Shown here: positions 1 through 8,228 of the stretch, piece after piece
How the letters are laid out: each line of letters begins with the position of its first letter
Numbering within the stretch: position 1 is the stretch's first letter
Source: DASUDX01 sp036275365
GTDB lineage: Bacteria > Pseudomonadota > Gammaproteobacteria > Nevskiales > Nevskiaceae
Assembly: GCA_036275365.1 (NCBI GenBank)
Contig: DASUDX010000101.1
Span: 1-24,300, forward strand
Reading direction: 5' to 3'
DNA: 24,300 nt
The notes under the pieces: generated by a model
Database searches by the model: none
What the model saw: the letters and a program-made list of their open reading frames with translations, nothing else
Told to the model about the DNA's origin: nothing
Position numbers and translations under genes: made by a program

Positions 1-340
1 TCTGGCCCGGCCGGATGATCATGGTCTTCTCGAAGTCGTCCTCGTCGCCCTTGGCTTCGCCGACGTACTTGAGCGTGTTGCGGCCGATGCTGATGACATC
101 GCCATGGCTGAGCGGATGCTTGGCGATCTGCTTGCCGTTGACCGAGGTGCCATTGGTGGAGTCCAGATCCTCGAGGAAGGAGTCCTGGAGGATGGTGATG
201 ACCACCGCGTGATGGCCGGAGACGGCCTTGTCGTTGAGGGCGATGTCGTTATCGGCGAGCCGGCCGATGGTCACGCGCTCCTTGTCGAGCGGGTGCTCCT
301 TGGTGGCCCCGCTACTGTCCGTGACGATGAGCTTTCCCAT
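1..340 (-). CDS. FHA-domain protein (partial, C-terminus outside window)
   Basis: The first 113 residues are visible, from an ATG at 340-338; the gene runs off the left edge. Residues about 5-95 form a forkhead-associated domain, which binds phosphothreonine peptides. The hallmark residues are present: the GR pair at 26-27, the S..H motif at S41/H44, and the STNGT loop at 61-65 with N63-G64. After the domain comes an acidic stretch and a threonine (T106) in FEKTMIIRPG, a plausible phospho-acceptor site (inference). It is the last visible gene of a minus-strand cluster after a Ser/Thr kinase and a PP2C phosphatase, so it is probably the reader of their phosphorylation state. The gap to the phosphatase gene is 114 bases, and no strong Shine-Dalgarno sequence precedes the ATG. 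Any further C-terminal domain cannot be seen. Confidence 0.9.
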   Translation of the reverse strand, partial: MGKLIVTDSSGATKEHPLDKERVTIGRLADNDIALNDKAVSGHHAVVITILQDSFLEDLDSTNGTSVNGKQIAKHPLSHGDVISIGRNTLKYVGEAKGDEDDFEKTMIIRPGQ

Positions 341-454
341 GTTTGTGTCCCGTCCCGCTTCGATAAAGGTTTTCAATGACGGTGCCGCTGTTCCGCACCG
401 TTTCCCCGGAACGCCGGCCAGCGGCGGTTCCCCCTGCGGATCCCCGGATCCGTC

Positions 455-1276
455 TCAAAACCACTCCATGAACCGCTCGTACCAGCGGCGCCCCCGCGCG
501 AACGAGGCGTCCACCCGGGCCAGCACCACCGATACATTGTCCTTGCCGCCGCCCTGCAGCGCCTGCTCGATCAGGGTCTGCGCCGCCTCCGCCAGGCGAT
601 CGCCGCGGTGGCGCAAGGTTATCGCGATGTTCTCGTCGCTGACCATGTCGGTCAGCCCATCCGAGCAGAGCAGCAGGATATCCCCGGGCAGCACCGGCTC
701 CTCGATGATGTCGACCGTCACCTCGGGCTCGACGCCGAGGGCGCGGGTGACGATGTTCTTGCGTACCAGGCGCTGGGCCTCCTCGCGGCTGTAGTGGCCG
801 CGGGCGATCAGTTCCTCGATCAGCGAGTGATCACGGGTCACCTGCTCGAGGCGGTCCTCACGGAACCGGTAGAGCCGCGAATCGCCGACATAGGCGATCG
901 ACAGCCGATCGTCATGGAGCAGGGCGGCCACCACCGTGGTGCCCATGCCCGCGCACTGCGGCTGGGACTGGGCGACCTGGTAGATGGTGGTGTGGGCGGT
1001 CTCCACGGCCTCGCGCAGCAGCAGGGATTCGCTGCAGCACCCGGTGACCGGGTCCACCTCGCCGCGCCGCAGCGTCTTCCACTGCCGGCGCACCACATCC
1101 AGGATGGTCGCGGTGGTGATGCCGCTGGCGATCTCGCCGGCGTTGTAGCCGCCCATGCCATCGGCGAGGACCAGCAGCCCCAGTTCGGCATCCTCGGCGA
1201 TGGCGTCCTCGTTGTTGCCGCGCACCTTGCCGACATCGGTGGCGAGCGCGGTGGCGACCTTGTCCTTGAGCGCCAT
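455..1276 (-). CDS. PP2C-family Ser/Thr protein phosphatase (Stp/PppA type)
   Basis: A 273-residue metal-dependent protein phosphatase, predicted cytosolic, that would remove phosphate from Ser/Thr residues. The PP2C motifs occur in order: RGNNED near residues 19-24 (D24), the metal-binding ADGMGG with D39, GMGTTVV, AYVGDSRLYR, TRDHS, LLLCSDGLTDMV and the final GGGKDNVSVVL. Its length is close to the bacterial single-domain form (about 240-270 residues). It begins 7 bases after the end of the upstream kinase gene, so the two are almost certainly co-transcribed and it is the natural opponent of that kinase. In related bacteria kinase/PP2C/FHA trios control type VI secretion or cell-envelope processes; nothing in the window tells which applies here. 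The C-terminal 20 residues are basic and aromatic and not part of the core fold. Confidence 0.95.
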   Translation of the reverse strand: MALKDKVATALATDVGKVRGNNEDAIAEDAELGLLVLADGMGGYNAGEIASGITTATILDVVRRQWKTLRRGEVDPVTGCCSESLLLREAVETAHTTIYQVAQSQPQCAGMGTTVVAALLHDDRLSIAYVGDSRLYRFREDRLEQVTRDHSLIEELIARGHYSREEAQRLVRKNIVTRALGVEPEVTVDIIEEPVLPGDILLLCSDGLTDMVSDENIAITLRHRGDRLAEAAQTLIEQALQGGGKDNVSVVLARVDASFARGRRWYERFMEWF

Positions 1277-1283
1277 GGGCGGC

Positions 1284-3977
1284 TCAGAGCGCCAGTGCGC
1301 GAAGATCGCGGGCGAGTTCGGCGCCCCGCGCGTAGCGCAGCTCCGCGGACTTCTGCAGCACCTTCTCGATCACCGCCTCCAGCCCGGGGGGCAGATCCGG
1401 CCGCACCACCATCAGCGGCGGATGGGCCTCGTTGGCAATCTTGAACATCAGGGTCGCCATCGAATCGGCCTGGAAGGGCAGGCTGCCGGTGAGCAGCTGG
1501 TAGAGGGTGACGCCCAGCGAGAACAGATCCGAGCGGCCGTCGACCCGCTTGCCCGCGAGCTGCTCGGGGCTCATGTAGCTGGGGGTGCCGAGCACCATGC
1601 CGGTCTTGGTCTTGCTCGAGTCGGCGATGCGGGCGATGCCGAAATCCATCAGCTTGATGGTGCGGGTGGCTTCCACCAGCATCATGTTGGCCGGCTTGAT
1701 GTCGCGATGGACGATCTGGTTGCCATGCGCGTAGTCGAGCGCCTCGGCCGCATCGGCCACATGCTTGATCACCTCGGCCACCGGCAGCAGGGCGTTCGGC
1801 TTGACATGCTTGGTCAGGTCGTGGCCCTTGATGAACTCCATGGCGATGTAGGCGAGGTCGTGCTCCTCGCCGGCATCGAAGATCTGCACGATGTTGGGAT
1901 GGGACAGCCGCCCGGCGGTCTCCGCCTCGCGGAAGAAGCGCTCCTTGACGCTGGCCAGCTCATCCGGCTCGAACTCCTGGGACAGCGCCATGGTCTTGAT
2001 CGCCACCTGGCGCCCGATCTTGGGGTCCTTGCCGAGGTAGACCACGCCCATCGCTCCCTTGCCCAGCTCCTTCTGCACCTCGTAACGGCCGAGCATGGGC
2101 TTCTCGACCTCGCCGCCGGCGAGCACCAGGGTGCCGGCCGCGGTGCTGGCCATCGCCCCGCCGCCGAGGATGACCGTCTCCGAGAGCTTCTTGGCGCGCG
2201 AGAGCTTCTGCTGCACATCGCGGTAGTCGCGGCTGTGCGAGGCAATGTGCTGGTAGACGCTCTCCGCCTTGTTGAACTGCCGCTTGCGCTCGAAATCGAG
2301 CGCCAGGTTGTAGAACAGATCGAGCAGCTTGTCGTCCACCGGCTGCACGCGCTTGAACTTCTCGAAGGCCATGTCGAGCTGGCCCTGGCCCTGGAAGGCC
2401 AGGCCCAGCATCTTGTTGGACTCGCCGCTTTCCACTTCGCTGCTGGCCCGCAGCTTCTCGGTCAGGCGCAGTTTCTTGACGGTGAGGAACAGATGGCCCA
2501 GCAGCAGGAACACCGCCGGGATCGCCAGCTTGATCCACAGCGCCTGGACCGCCAGCAGGGTCAGCTGGCTGACCAGCAGCAGCGCGACCAGACCGCCGCT
2601 CAGCGCGAAGCCCAGCCCCGGCCCCAGCCGCGGCAGGGCCAGGGCGAGGTACAGCGCGGCGAGCAGGAACACGCCCAGCTCCAGCCAGCCGGCCCAGGAG
2701 GGACGGGTGTAGAAATCCCCCTGCAGGATGCTGGACAGGGTGTGCGCGGTGACCAGCACCGGCGCCATCTGCGGCGCCACCGGGGTGGCGAAGGCATCGC
2801 CGATGCCGCGTGCGGTGGCGCCGATCAGCACCACCTTGTCGCGGAAGTTGGCAGCCTGCACCTTGCCTTCGAGGACATCGAAGAAGGAATACACCGGGAA
2901 CGGCGGCAGCCCGCCCTCATCCCGGTAGAAATGGGGATACATGCGCAGCGCCGAGGTGGTGCCGATGCGCACGCCGCCCAGCTGCAGCCCCTCGCCGAGG
3001 TAGACCTGCACATCCTGCGGCTGCAGGTTCAGGGCGCGGCTGGCCGCGACCAGGGCGAGCGAGGGGTAGAACTCGTCAAAGTGCTGCAGCACCAGCGGTT
3101 CGGAGCGCACCGCGCCGTCGACATCCGGGGTGGCGTTGAGATGGCCGATGCCGGCGGCGGCCGCGCCCAGCGCGGGCACCGGCACATCGGCGCTGACGGT
3201 GGGGAAGGGCAGGGCCCCGGCGGCGCGGGCGCCGGTGCGGTCCTGCAGATTGGTCAGCGCCTCGCGGCGCACATAGTCGGGCAGGGCGGCATCCGGGCGC
3301 CCCTGCGGGCGGCCCAAGGCGAAGGTCATCGGCAGCAGCACCTGACCGGAGGCACGCATCGCCGCCGCCAGCGCATCGTCGCTGGAGAGGCCGGCCTGAG
3401 CCGTCTGCAGGCGCTGCTGCAGCTCGGCCAGCGCGCTGCCGTACTGGGTGGCGAGAGCCGACTCGGCATAGGCCTGGCTGATCCCGGCCGCCTCCGGCGA
3501 ACGGCTGCCGAAGTCGGCGAGGATCGCGCCGAAGGTCTCGATCTCGCCGGGAATCTGGGTGGCCAGCGGAGAGGCGGCCAGTGCCGCGCTGATCTCGGCC
3601 AGCGCCTTGCCCTCGCCGCCCTGCTCGGCCTCCGAATAGAAGACGGTGTTGACCACCACCTTGCTGCCGTGGCCCTTGAGCGTGTCGATCATCCGCGCGT
3701 GCAGGCTGCGCGGCCAGGGCCAGCGACCGAGGTTCTGGATGCTGGCATCGTCGATGGCGATCACCGCGATGCGCTCGCTCGGCGGACGGCTGCGCGATTG
3801 CACCCCGAGGTCGTAGGCATACCGCTCGAGGCCCTGGAAGCTTTCCGCCAGCAGTCCGTAAGCGGCCACCACGAAAACCACGGCAAACGCCAGCGCGGCG
3901 AACCAGTCGCGGGTCCAGATCGGTTGCTTCACGCCCTTGAACTCCCCGTGGTTCGCGACCGCTGTCCGGTCGGGCAT
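1284..3977 (-). CDS. CHASE2-TPR Ser/Thr protein kinase (membrane receptor kinase)
   Basis: An 897-residue transmembrane kinase. One membrane helix lies at about 25-47, followed by a large extracytoplasmic CHASE2 sensor region to about 425 (with a typical IAVIAIDDASI strand), then about three membrane helices between 430 and 510. A TPR-like segment covers about 519-605 and the Hanks-type kinase domain about 632-890. The catalytic set is intact: glycine loop LGKGAMG (638-644), K661 in VAIK, HRDIKPAN with H757, D759 and N764, DFG at D778, then GTPSYMSPEQ. The sensor-first, kinase-last order is the usual one for CHASE2-TPR kinases. The gene is the first of the kinase-phosphatase-FHA cluster and is divergent from radA across a 50-base gap. 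The start was chosen because it precedes the first helix and lies just after a TAGTAT promoter-like hexamer. The ligand is unknown. Confidence 0.93.
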   Translation of the reverse strand: MPDRTAVANHGEFKGVKQPIWTRDWFAALAFAVVFVVAAYGLLAESFQGLERYAYDLGVQSRSRPPSERIAVIAIDDASIQNLGRWPWPRSLHARMIDTLKGHGSKVVVNTVFYSEAEQGGEGKALAEISAALAASPLATQIPGEIETFGAILADFGSRSPEAAGISQAYAESALATQYGSALAELQQRLQTAQAGLSSDDALAAAMRASGQVLLPMTFALGRPQGRPDAALPDYVRREALTNLQDRTGARAAGALPFPTVSADVPVPALGAAAAGIGHLNATPDVDGAVRSEPLVLQHFDEFYPSLALVAASRALNLQPQDVQVYLGEGLQLGGVRIGTTSALRMYPHFYRDEGGLPPFPVYSFFDVLEGKVQAANFRDKVVLIGATARGIGDAFATPVAPQMAPVLVTAHTLSSILQGDFYTRPSWAGWLELGVFLLAALYLALALPRLGPGLGFALSGGLVALLLVSQLTLLAVQALWIKLAIPAVFLLLGHLFLTVKKLRLTEKLRASSEVESGESNKMLGLAFQGQGQLDMAFEKFKRVQPVDDKLLDLFYNLALDFERKRQFNKAESVYQHIASHSRDYRDVQQKLSRAKKLSETVILGGGAMASTAAGTLVLAGGEVEKPMLGRYEVQKELGKGAMGVVYLGKDPKIGRQVAIKTMALSQEFEPDELASVKERFFREAETAGRLSHPNIVQIFDAGEEHDLAYIAMEFIKGHDLTKHVKPNALLPVAEVIKHVADAAEALDYAHGNQIVHRDIKPANMMLVEATRTIKLMDFGIARIADSSKTKTGMVLGTPSYMSPEQLAGKRVDGRSDLFSLGVTLYQLLTGSLPFQADSMATLMFKIANEAHPPLMVVRPDLPPGLEAVIEKVLQKSAELRYARGAELARDLRALAL

Positions 3978-4027
3978 TGTTGCGTCGATACTAGCGCGAT
4001 TCGAAATCGCCGAGAAAGGAAACCCGG
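3978..4027. promoter_or_regulatory. Divergent kinase/radA intergenic promoter region
   Basis: A 50-base gap between two divergent starts. On the minus strand TAGTAT (complement of 3988-3993) lies 10 bases before the kinase ATG, which would leave a leader of only 3-4 bases. On the plus strand GATACT (3987-3992) overlaps it and could serve radA. No good -35 box is visible for either. By eye only. Confidence 0.4.
4016..4020 (+). promoter_or_regulatory. Shine-Dalgarno site of radA
   Basis: AAGGA lies seven bases before the radA ATG, a good ribosome-binding site. It supports the chosen start and contrasts with the divergent kinase gene, whose ATG has no such site. Confidence 0.65.
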
Positions 4028-5389
<1,362 letters not shown>

Positions 5390-5400
5390 CCCGGCTCGCC

Positions 5401-5745
5401 TCAGAGCAGGCTGGCCACCGCACCCGGCAGCTTGTAGCGCTTGCCGGTGAACAGCTTGGTCAGCAGCAGGGTCAGCCAGGGCCGCGAGCTGCCGAAGCTG
5501 CGCAGGGTGATGTAGCGATCCTCGCCTTCGCGCTCGATCTCGTAGCGCTCGATGCTGGCACTGACCGCCTCCTTCTCGCCCTTGAGCAGGGCGCGCAGGG
5601 TCAGCCGGCTGGCGCCGGTATCGACCTGCACATCCAGCACCTCGCCGAACTCGCGCAGACGCTCGTTGAGATAGCTCTTCAGCGCGAGGCCTAGCGCGCC
5701 GTCCTTCATGCCCTTGGCCAGTTGTCCCAGCATGCTGCCGTCCAT
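5401..5745 (-). CDS. Small conserved-looking protein of unknown function
   Basis: A 114-residue predicted soluble protein that I do not recognise. There is no signal peptide. Residues about 15-90 alternate hydrophobic and polar residues as in a mixed alpha/beta domain (LREFGEVLDVQVDTGASRL, then a strand around DRYITLRSFG), and residues 86-114 contain a hydrophobic stretch (PWLTLLLTKLF) ending in a basic KRYKLPG segment. Coding is favoured by the position between converging and diverging genes, the gene-like composition and a GGA-type ribosome-binding site 6-8 bases before the ATG at 5745. A second ATG four codons in (5733) is also possible. It converges on radA and has its own upstream region, so it is probably expressed alone. 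No function is assigned. Confidence 0.7.
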   Translation of the reverse strand: MDGSMLGQLAKGMKDGALGLALKSYLNERLREFGEVLDVQVDTGASRLTLRALLKGEKEAVSASIERYEIEREGEDRYITLRSFGSSRPWLTLLLTKLFTGKRYKLPGAVASLL

Positions 5746-5985
5746 CGCCGATCCGGCGCGCAGTGTGCCCGAATCCCGCTAGACAAAAGATCCCAGCGAC
5801 CTGGGGACGAAACCGCCGTGCGCCGCCCGGCACCACCGCCGGTCGGCCGGGCCGCGCCGGTCACCCGGTCGCGGGCCGGTCCGCGGCGCGCGCCGTCCGC
5901 TGGCCGGGCACGGCGCCATCAAGACCGGGCGGCGGCGGCCGCTAGCCCGGAGGCCGTCCCCCGGCGGTCCCACCTGGAATCCCGC
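5746..5985. other. 240-base divergent intergenic region, very GC-rich in its second half
   Basis: This separates the minus-strand unknown gene from the plus-strand porin operon. The part at about 5770-5800 is relatively AT-rich (around TAGACAAAAGATCC) and is the most likely place for promoters in both directions, though no convincing -35/-10 pair is seen. From about 5818 to 5960 the sequence is almost pure G+C and contains four CCGGTC copies (5839, 5857, 5865 and 5876) and an inverted copy GACCGG at 5923. No RNA gene is recognisable. Confidence 0.5.
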
Positions 5986-7251
5986 ATGCGCTGCGCCCGC
6001 GGTCTGGCGGTCCTGATCCTCGTCGTCGGGAGTGTGCCCGCCGTCGCGGATCCGCGACCGCCTGCGCCGGCAGAGCCGTCGCGGGCGCTGGGGCTGGCGC
6101 TGCAGCTCGATCTGCGCCTGCGCCACGAGGCGGTCGACGATCCGCGCTGGGTCGAGCCCGCCCGTGCCCAGACCGCCCGCGGGTCCCTGCAGGGCAGGCT
6201 CGCCCTGCCGGCCGGCGTCGAGGCGGTGGTGACCGGCGAGTGGATCCGCCGCCTCGGCCCCGCCCGGTTTGACGACGGTCTGCCCGGCGCACCGGGCATG
6301 CCGCTGGTGGCCGATCCCCCGGCCGAGGAACTCGACGAGGCCTATCTCGCCTGGCATGCCCACGCCGGGGCTGCCGAGTGGACCGCCTGGGCCGGGCGTC
6401 GCGGCTGGGGACAGGCCAATCTGCGGTTTCTTTCCGGAGGGCCGGCCTGGCGGCACAACCGCCAGTCTCATGACGGCCTCGGCCTGCAGTGGCAACAGGC
6501 GACGCTAGAGCTGGAGGGCTTCCATCTCGAAACCACCCACCGTCCGCTGGGCAATCGCAGCCCGCGCGGGGTGCAGGATCTCGACGGCGAGGGTCTGCGG
6601 CTGCGCTGGACACCGGCCACCTCGCCCTATGCCGAGGCCTATGCCCAGCAGCTGCGGTTTGCCGAAGGCGGGCCGATTCCAGCGTCGTTCTCCCATCGTC
6701 TCACCGGGCTGCGACTCGGTGCCCGGCAGTCGCTGGCCATCGGCCAGCTTGGCATTGAGCTCGATCAGGCCCGCCAGGATCCGCTGGCGGTCGGTGGCCT
6801 CGCCGCCGGGGATTACCAGCGCCTCGCCCTCAGCCTGCAGAGCGGGCGCTGGACCGTGAGCCTCGAGCGCGAGCAGCTGGGCGGGGATGGCCGCCGCTCG
6901 CTGCAGACCCCGCTGGCGGCGCTGCATGCCTTCCAGGGCCATGCCGATGTGTTTCTGCGCACGCCACCCGACGGCCTGATCGATCAGGCCCTGGGCCTGT
7001 CGTTCGGCGATGCCCGTCTGGGTCTGGAACTGCGCTACCACCGGTTCGAGGCGGACCGCGGCGGGGCCCGCTACGGCCATGAGTGGGATGCCGCCGTGAC
7101 GGCCCGGCTGCCGGCGGGCCAGCGCCTGCTGCTGAAGGCGGCGGATTACCGCAGCGCGGCCGCCGGCAACGATCCGCCGCTGCGTCCCGATCAGGGCGAT
7201 GTGCGCAAGCTCTGGCTGCAGTGGGAGGCCACATGGTCGCTCGTGCGCTGA
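5986..7251 (+). CDS. Outer-membrane beta-barrel porin of the alginate-export-like family
   Basis: A 421-residue protein with a clear signal peptide (residues 1-21, hydrophobic LAVLILVVGSVPAVA, cleavage near ADP). The rest is a run of alternating strands rich in Arg, Gly, Trp and Tyr, as in outer-membrane barrels. Two stretches resemble family hallmarks of alginate_exp-type porins: the GRRGWG...GGPAWRHNRQSHDGL segment and the TPLAALHAFQGHADVFL..PPDGLIDQ segment. It probably allows a small solute to diffuse through the outer membrane; the substrate is unknown. The frame stays open for 264 bases upstream, but the ATG at 5986 was chosen because it begins a perfect signal peptide. The last 19 bases overlap the next gene, a solute-binding protein, so the two are translationally linked. 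Confidence 0.8.
   Translation: MRCARGLAVLILVVGSVPAVADPRPPAPAEPSRALGLALQLDLRLRHEAVDDPRWVEPARAQTARGSLQGRLALPAGVEAVVTGEWIRRLGPARFDDGLPGAPGMPLVADPPAEELDEAYLAWHAHAGAAEWTAWAGRRGWGQANLRFLSGGPAWRHNRQSHDGLGLQWQQATLELEGFHLETTHRPLGNRSPRGVQDLDGEGLRLRWTPATSPYAEAYAQQLRFAEGGPIPASFSHRLTGLRLGARQSLAIGQLGIELDQARQDPLAVGGLAAGDYQRLALSLQSGRWTVSLEREQLGGDGRRSLQTPLAALHAFQGHADVFLRTPPDGLIDQALGLSFGDARLGLELRYHRFEADRGGARYGHEWDAAVTARLPAGQRLLLKAADYRSAAAGNDPPLRPDQGDVRKLWLQWEATWSLVR
7223..7228 (+). promoter_or_regulatory. Strong Shine-Dalgarno site of the solute-binding protein gene
   Basis: GGGAGG, inside the end of the porin gene, lies four bases before the ATG at 7233. It is one of the best ribosome-binding sites in the window and fixes the start of the downstream gene, even though that frame is open further upstream. 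Confidence 0.7.
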
Positions 7252-8228
7252 TCCTGCTGCTGGTCCTGGCCGCCCTGCTGCTGTGGCGGGGGCGATCCGG
7301 CCCGGAGTCCGCCGCACCGGCCGCGCCCGAGCGGGTGGTGCTGGCCCTGCCGAGCCAGCCGGCCAATGCCGGCTGGTTCCTGGGTCTGGCGCGCGGGGAC
7401 TTCCGCGCCGAGGGCATCGAGCTGATCGACCAGCCGCATGACACCGGGGTGCAGGCCCTCAACGCGGTGCTCGCCGGCCAGGCCGACCTCGCCATCGTGG
7501 CCGATACCCCCTTCATGTTCGCGGTGATGGAAGGCGCTGACATCGTCATCGCGCTGACCAGCTACAACTCGCGAACCAATCTGGCCATTCTCGGCCGCCG
7601 CGATCGCGGAATCGCCGAGGTGGCGGATCTCGCCGGCCGCCGCATCGGTTTTGTTCCGCGGACCAACGCCCAGTTCTTCCTCGATTCCTTTCTGCTGGTG
7701 CACCGCCTGTCCGCGACCACTACCCGGGTGGCGCTAACGCCAGCCAGCGCGCTGCCGGCCCTGGTCCGCGGCGAGGTGGATGCACTGGCCGCCTGGGAGC
7801 CGATCCTGAGCCGCGGCCGCGCCCAGCTCAGCGCCGGCTTCAGCGAGTTCCAGGCGCCCGAGGTGTACACCTTCCGTTTCAATCTGGTGGGCCGACGCGC
7901 CTATGTGCAGCAGAACGGAACGGCCATCCGCCGGATGATCCGTGCGCTGCACCAGGCCAACCTGGCCCTGCGATCGGATCCGGCCGCCGCGCTGGCGGCG
8001 ATCCGCCCACGGCTTGGCACCCTCGATCCGGGACTGGTGCTGCAGCCGGCGGATTACCAGACGGTTCTCGACCAGGCCCTGCTGATGGCGCTGGAGGACC
8101 AGGCGCGCTGGGCGCTGCGGCAGGGGCTGGTACCGACCCAGTCTCAGCCGGATTTTCTTGCCCACCTGGCGGCGGACGCCCTGCTCGCGGAGCGTCCCCT
8201 CGACGTTGGACTGGTCCGCGGTCCATGA
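7233..8228 (+). CDS. NMT1/THI5-like (NitT/TauT-type) periplasmic solute-binding protein
   Basis: A 331-residue periplasmic binding protein. Residues 4-17 are a hydrophobic export signal (ALILLLVLAALLLW) followed by RGR; there is no lipobox cysteine, so it may be cleaved or may stay as a membrane anchor. The mature part matches the NMT1/THI5/TauA fold: a first strand VVLALPSQPANAGWFLGLARG, then FRAEGIELI, GVQALNAVLAGQADLAIV, DLAGRRIGFV and EVDALAAWEP. Such proteins bind nitrate, sulfonates, thiamine precursors and similar solutes. No ABC permease or ATPase lies nearby; instead the stop overlaps the start of a sensor kinase gene by ATGA, and a porin gene precedes it. The likely role is ligand delivery to the sensor (inference). 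The ligand is unknown. Confidence 0.85.
   Translation: MVARALILLLVLAALLLWRGRSGPESAAPAAPERVVLALPSQPANAGWFLGLARGDFRAEGIELIDQPHDTGVQALNAVLAGQADLAIVADTPFMFAVMEGADIVIALTSYNSRTNLAILGRRDRGIAEVADLAGRRIGFVPRTNAQFFLDSFLLVHRLSATTTRVALTPASALPALVRGEVDALAAWEPILSRGRAQLSAGFSEFQAPEVYTFRFNLVGRRAYVQQNGTAIRRMIRALHQANLALRSDPAAALAAIRPRLGTLDPGLVLQPADYQTVLDQALLMALEDQARWALRQGLVPTQSQPDFLAHLAADALLAERPLDVGLVRGP

Noticed and set aside
361..385. AT-rich patch (CTTTATC on the minus strand) upstream of the FHA gene as a separate promoter
   Set aside because: No -35 partner at suitable distance could be found, so the FHA gene is more simply read from the kinase/phosphatase transcript.
437..452. CGGATC...GATCCG hairpin just after the PP2C gene
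   Set aside because: It has only six base pairs, no T tract, and the cluster probably continues into the FHA gene; too weak to call a terminator.
5722..5985. 88-codon in-frame extension upstream of the porin start
   Set aside because: It is almost only Pro, Arg, Ala and Gly, as any frame of this GC-rich stretch would be, and it would bury a perfect signal peptide inside the protein.
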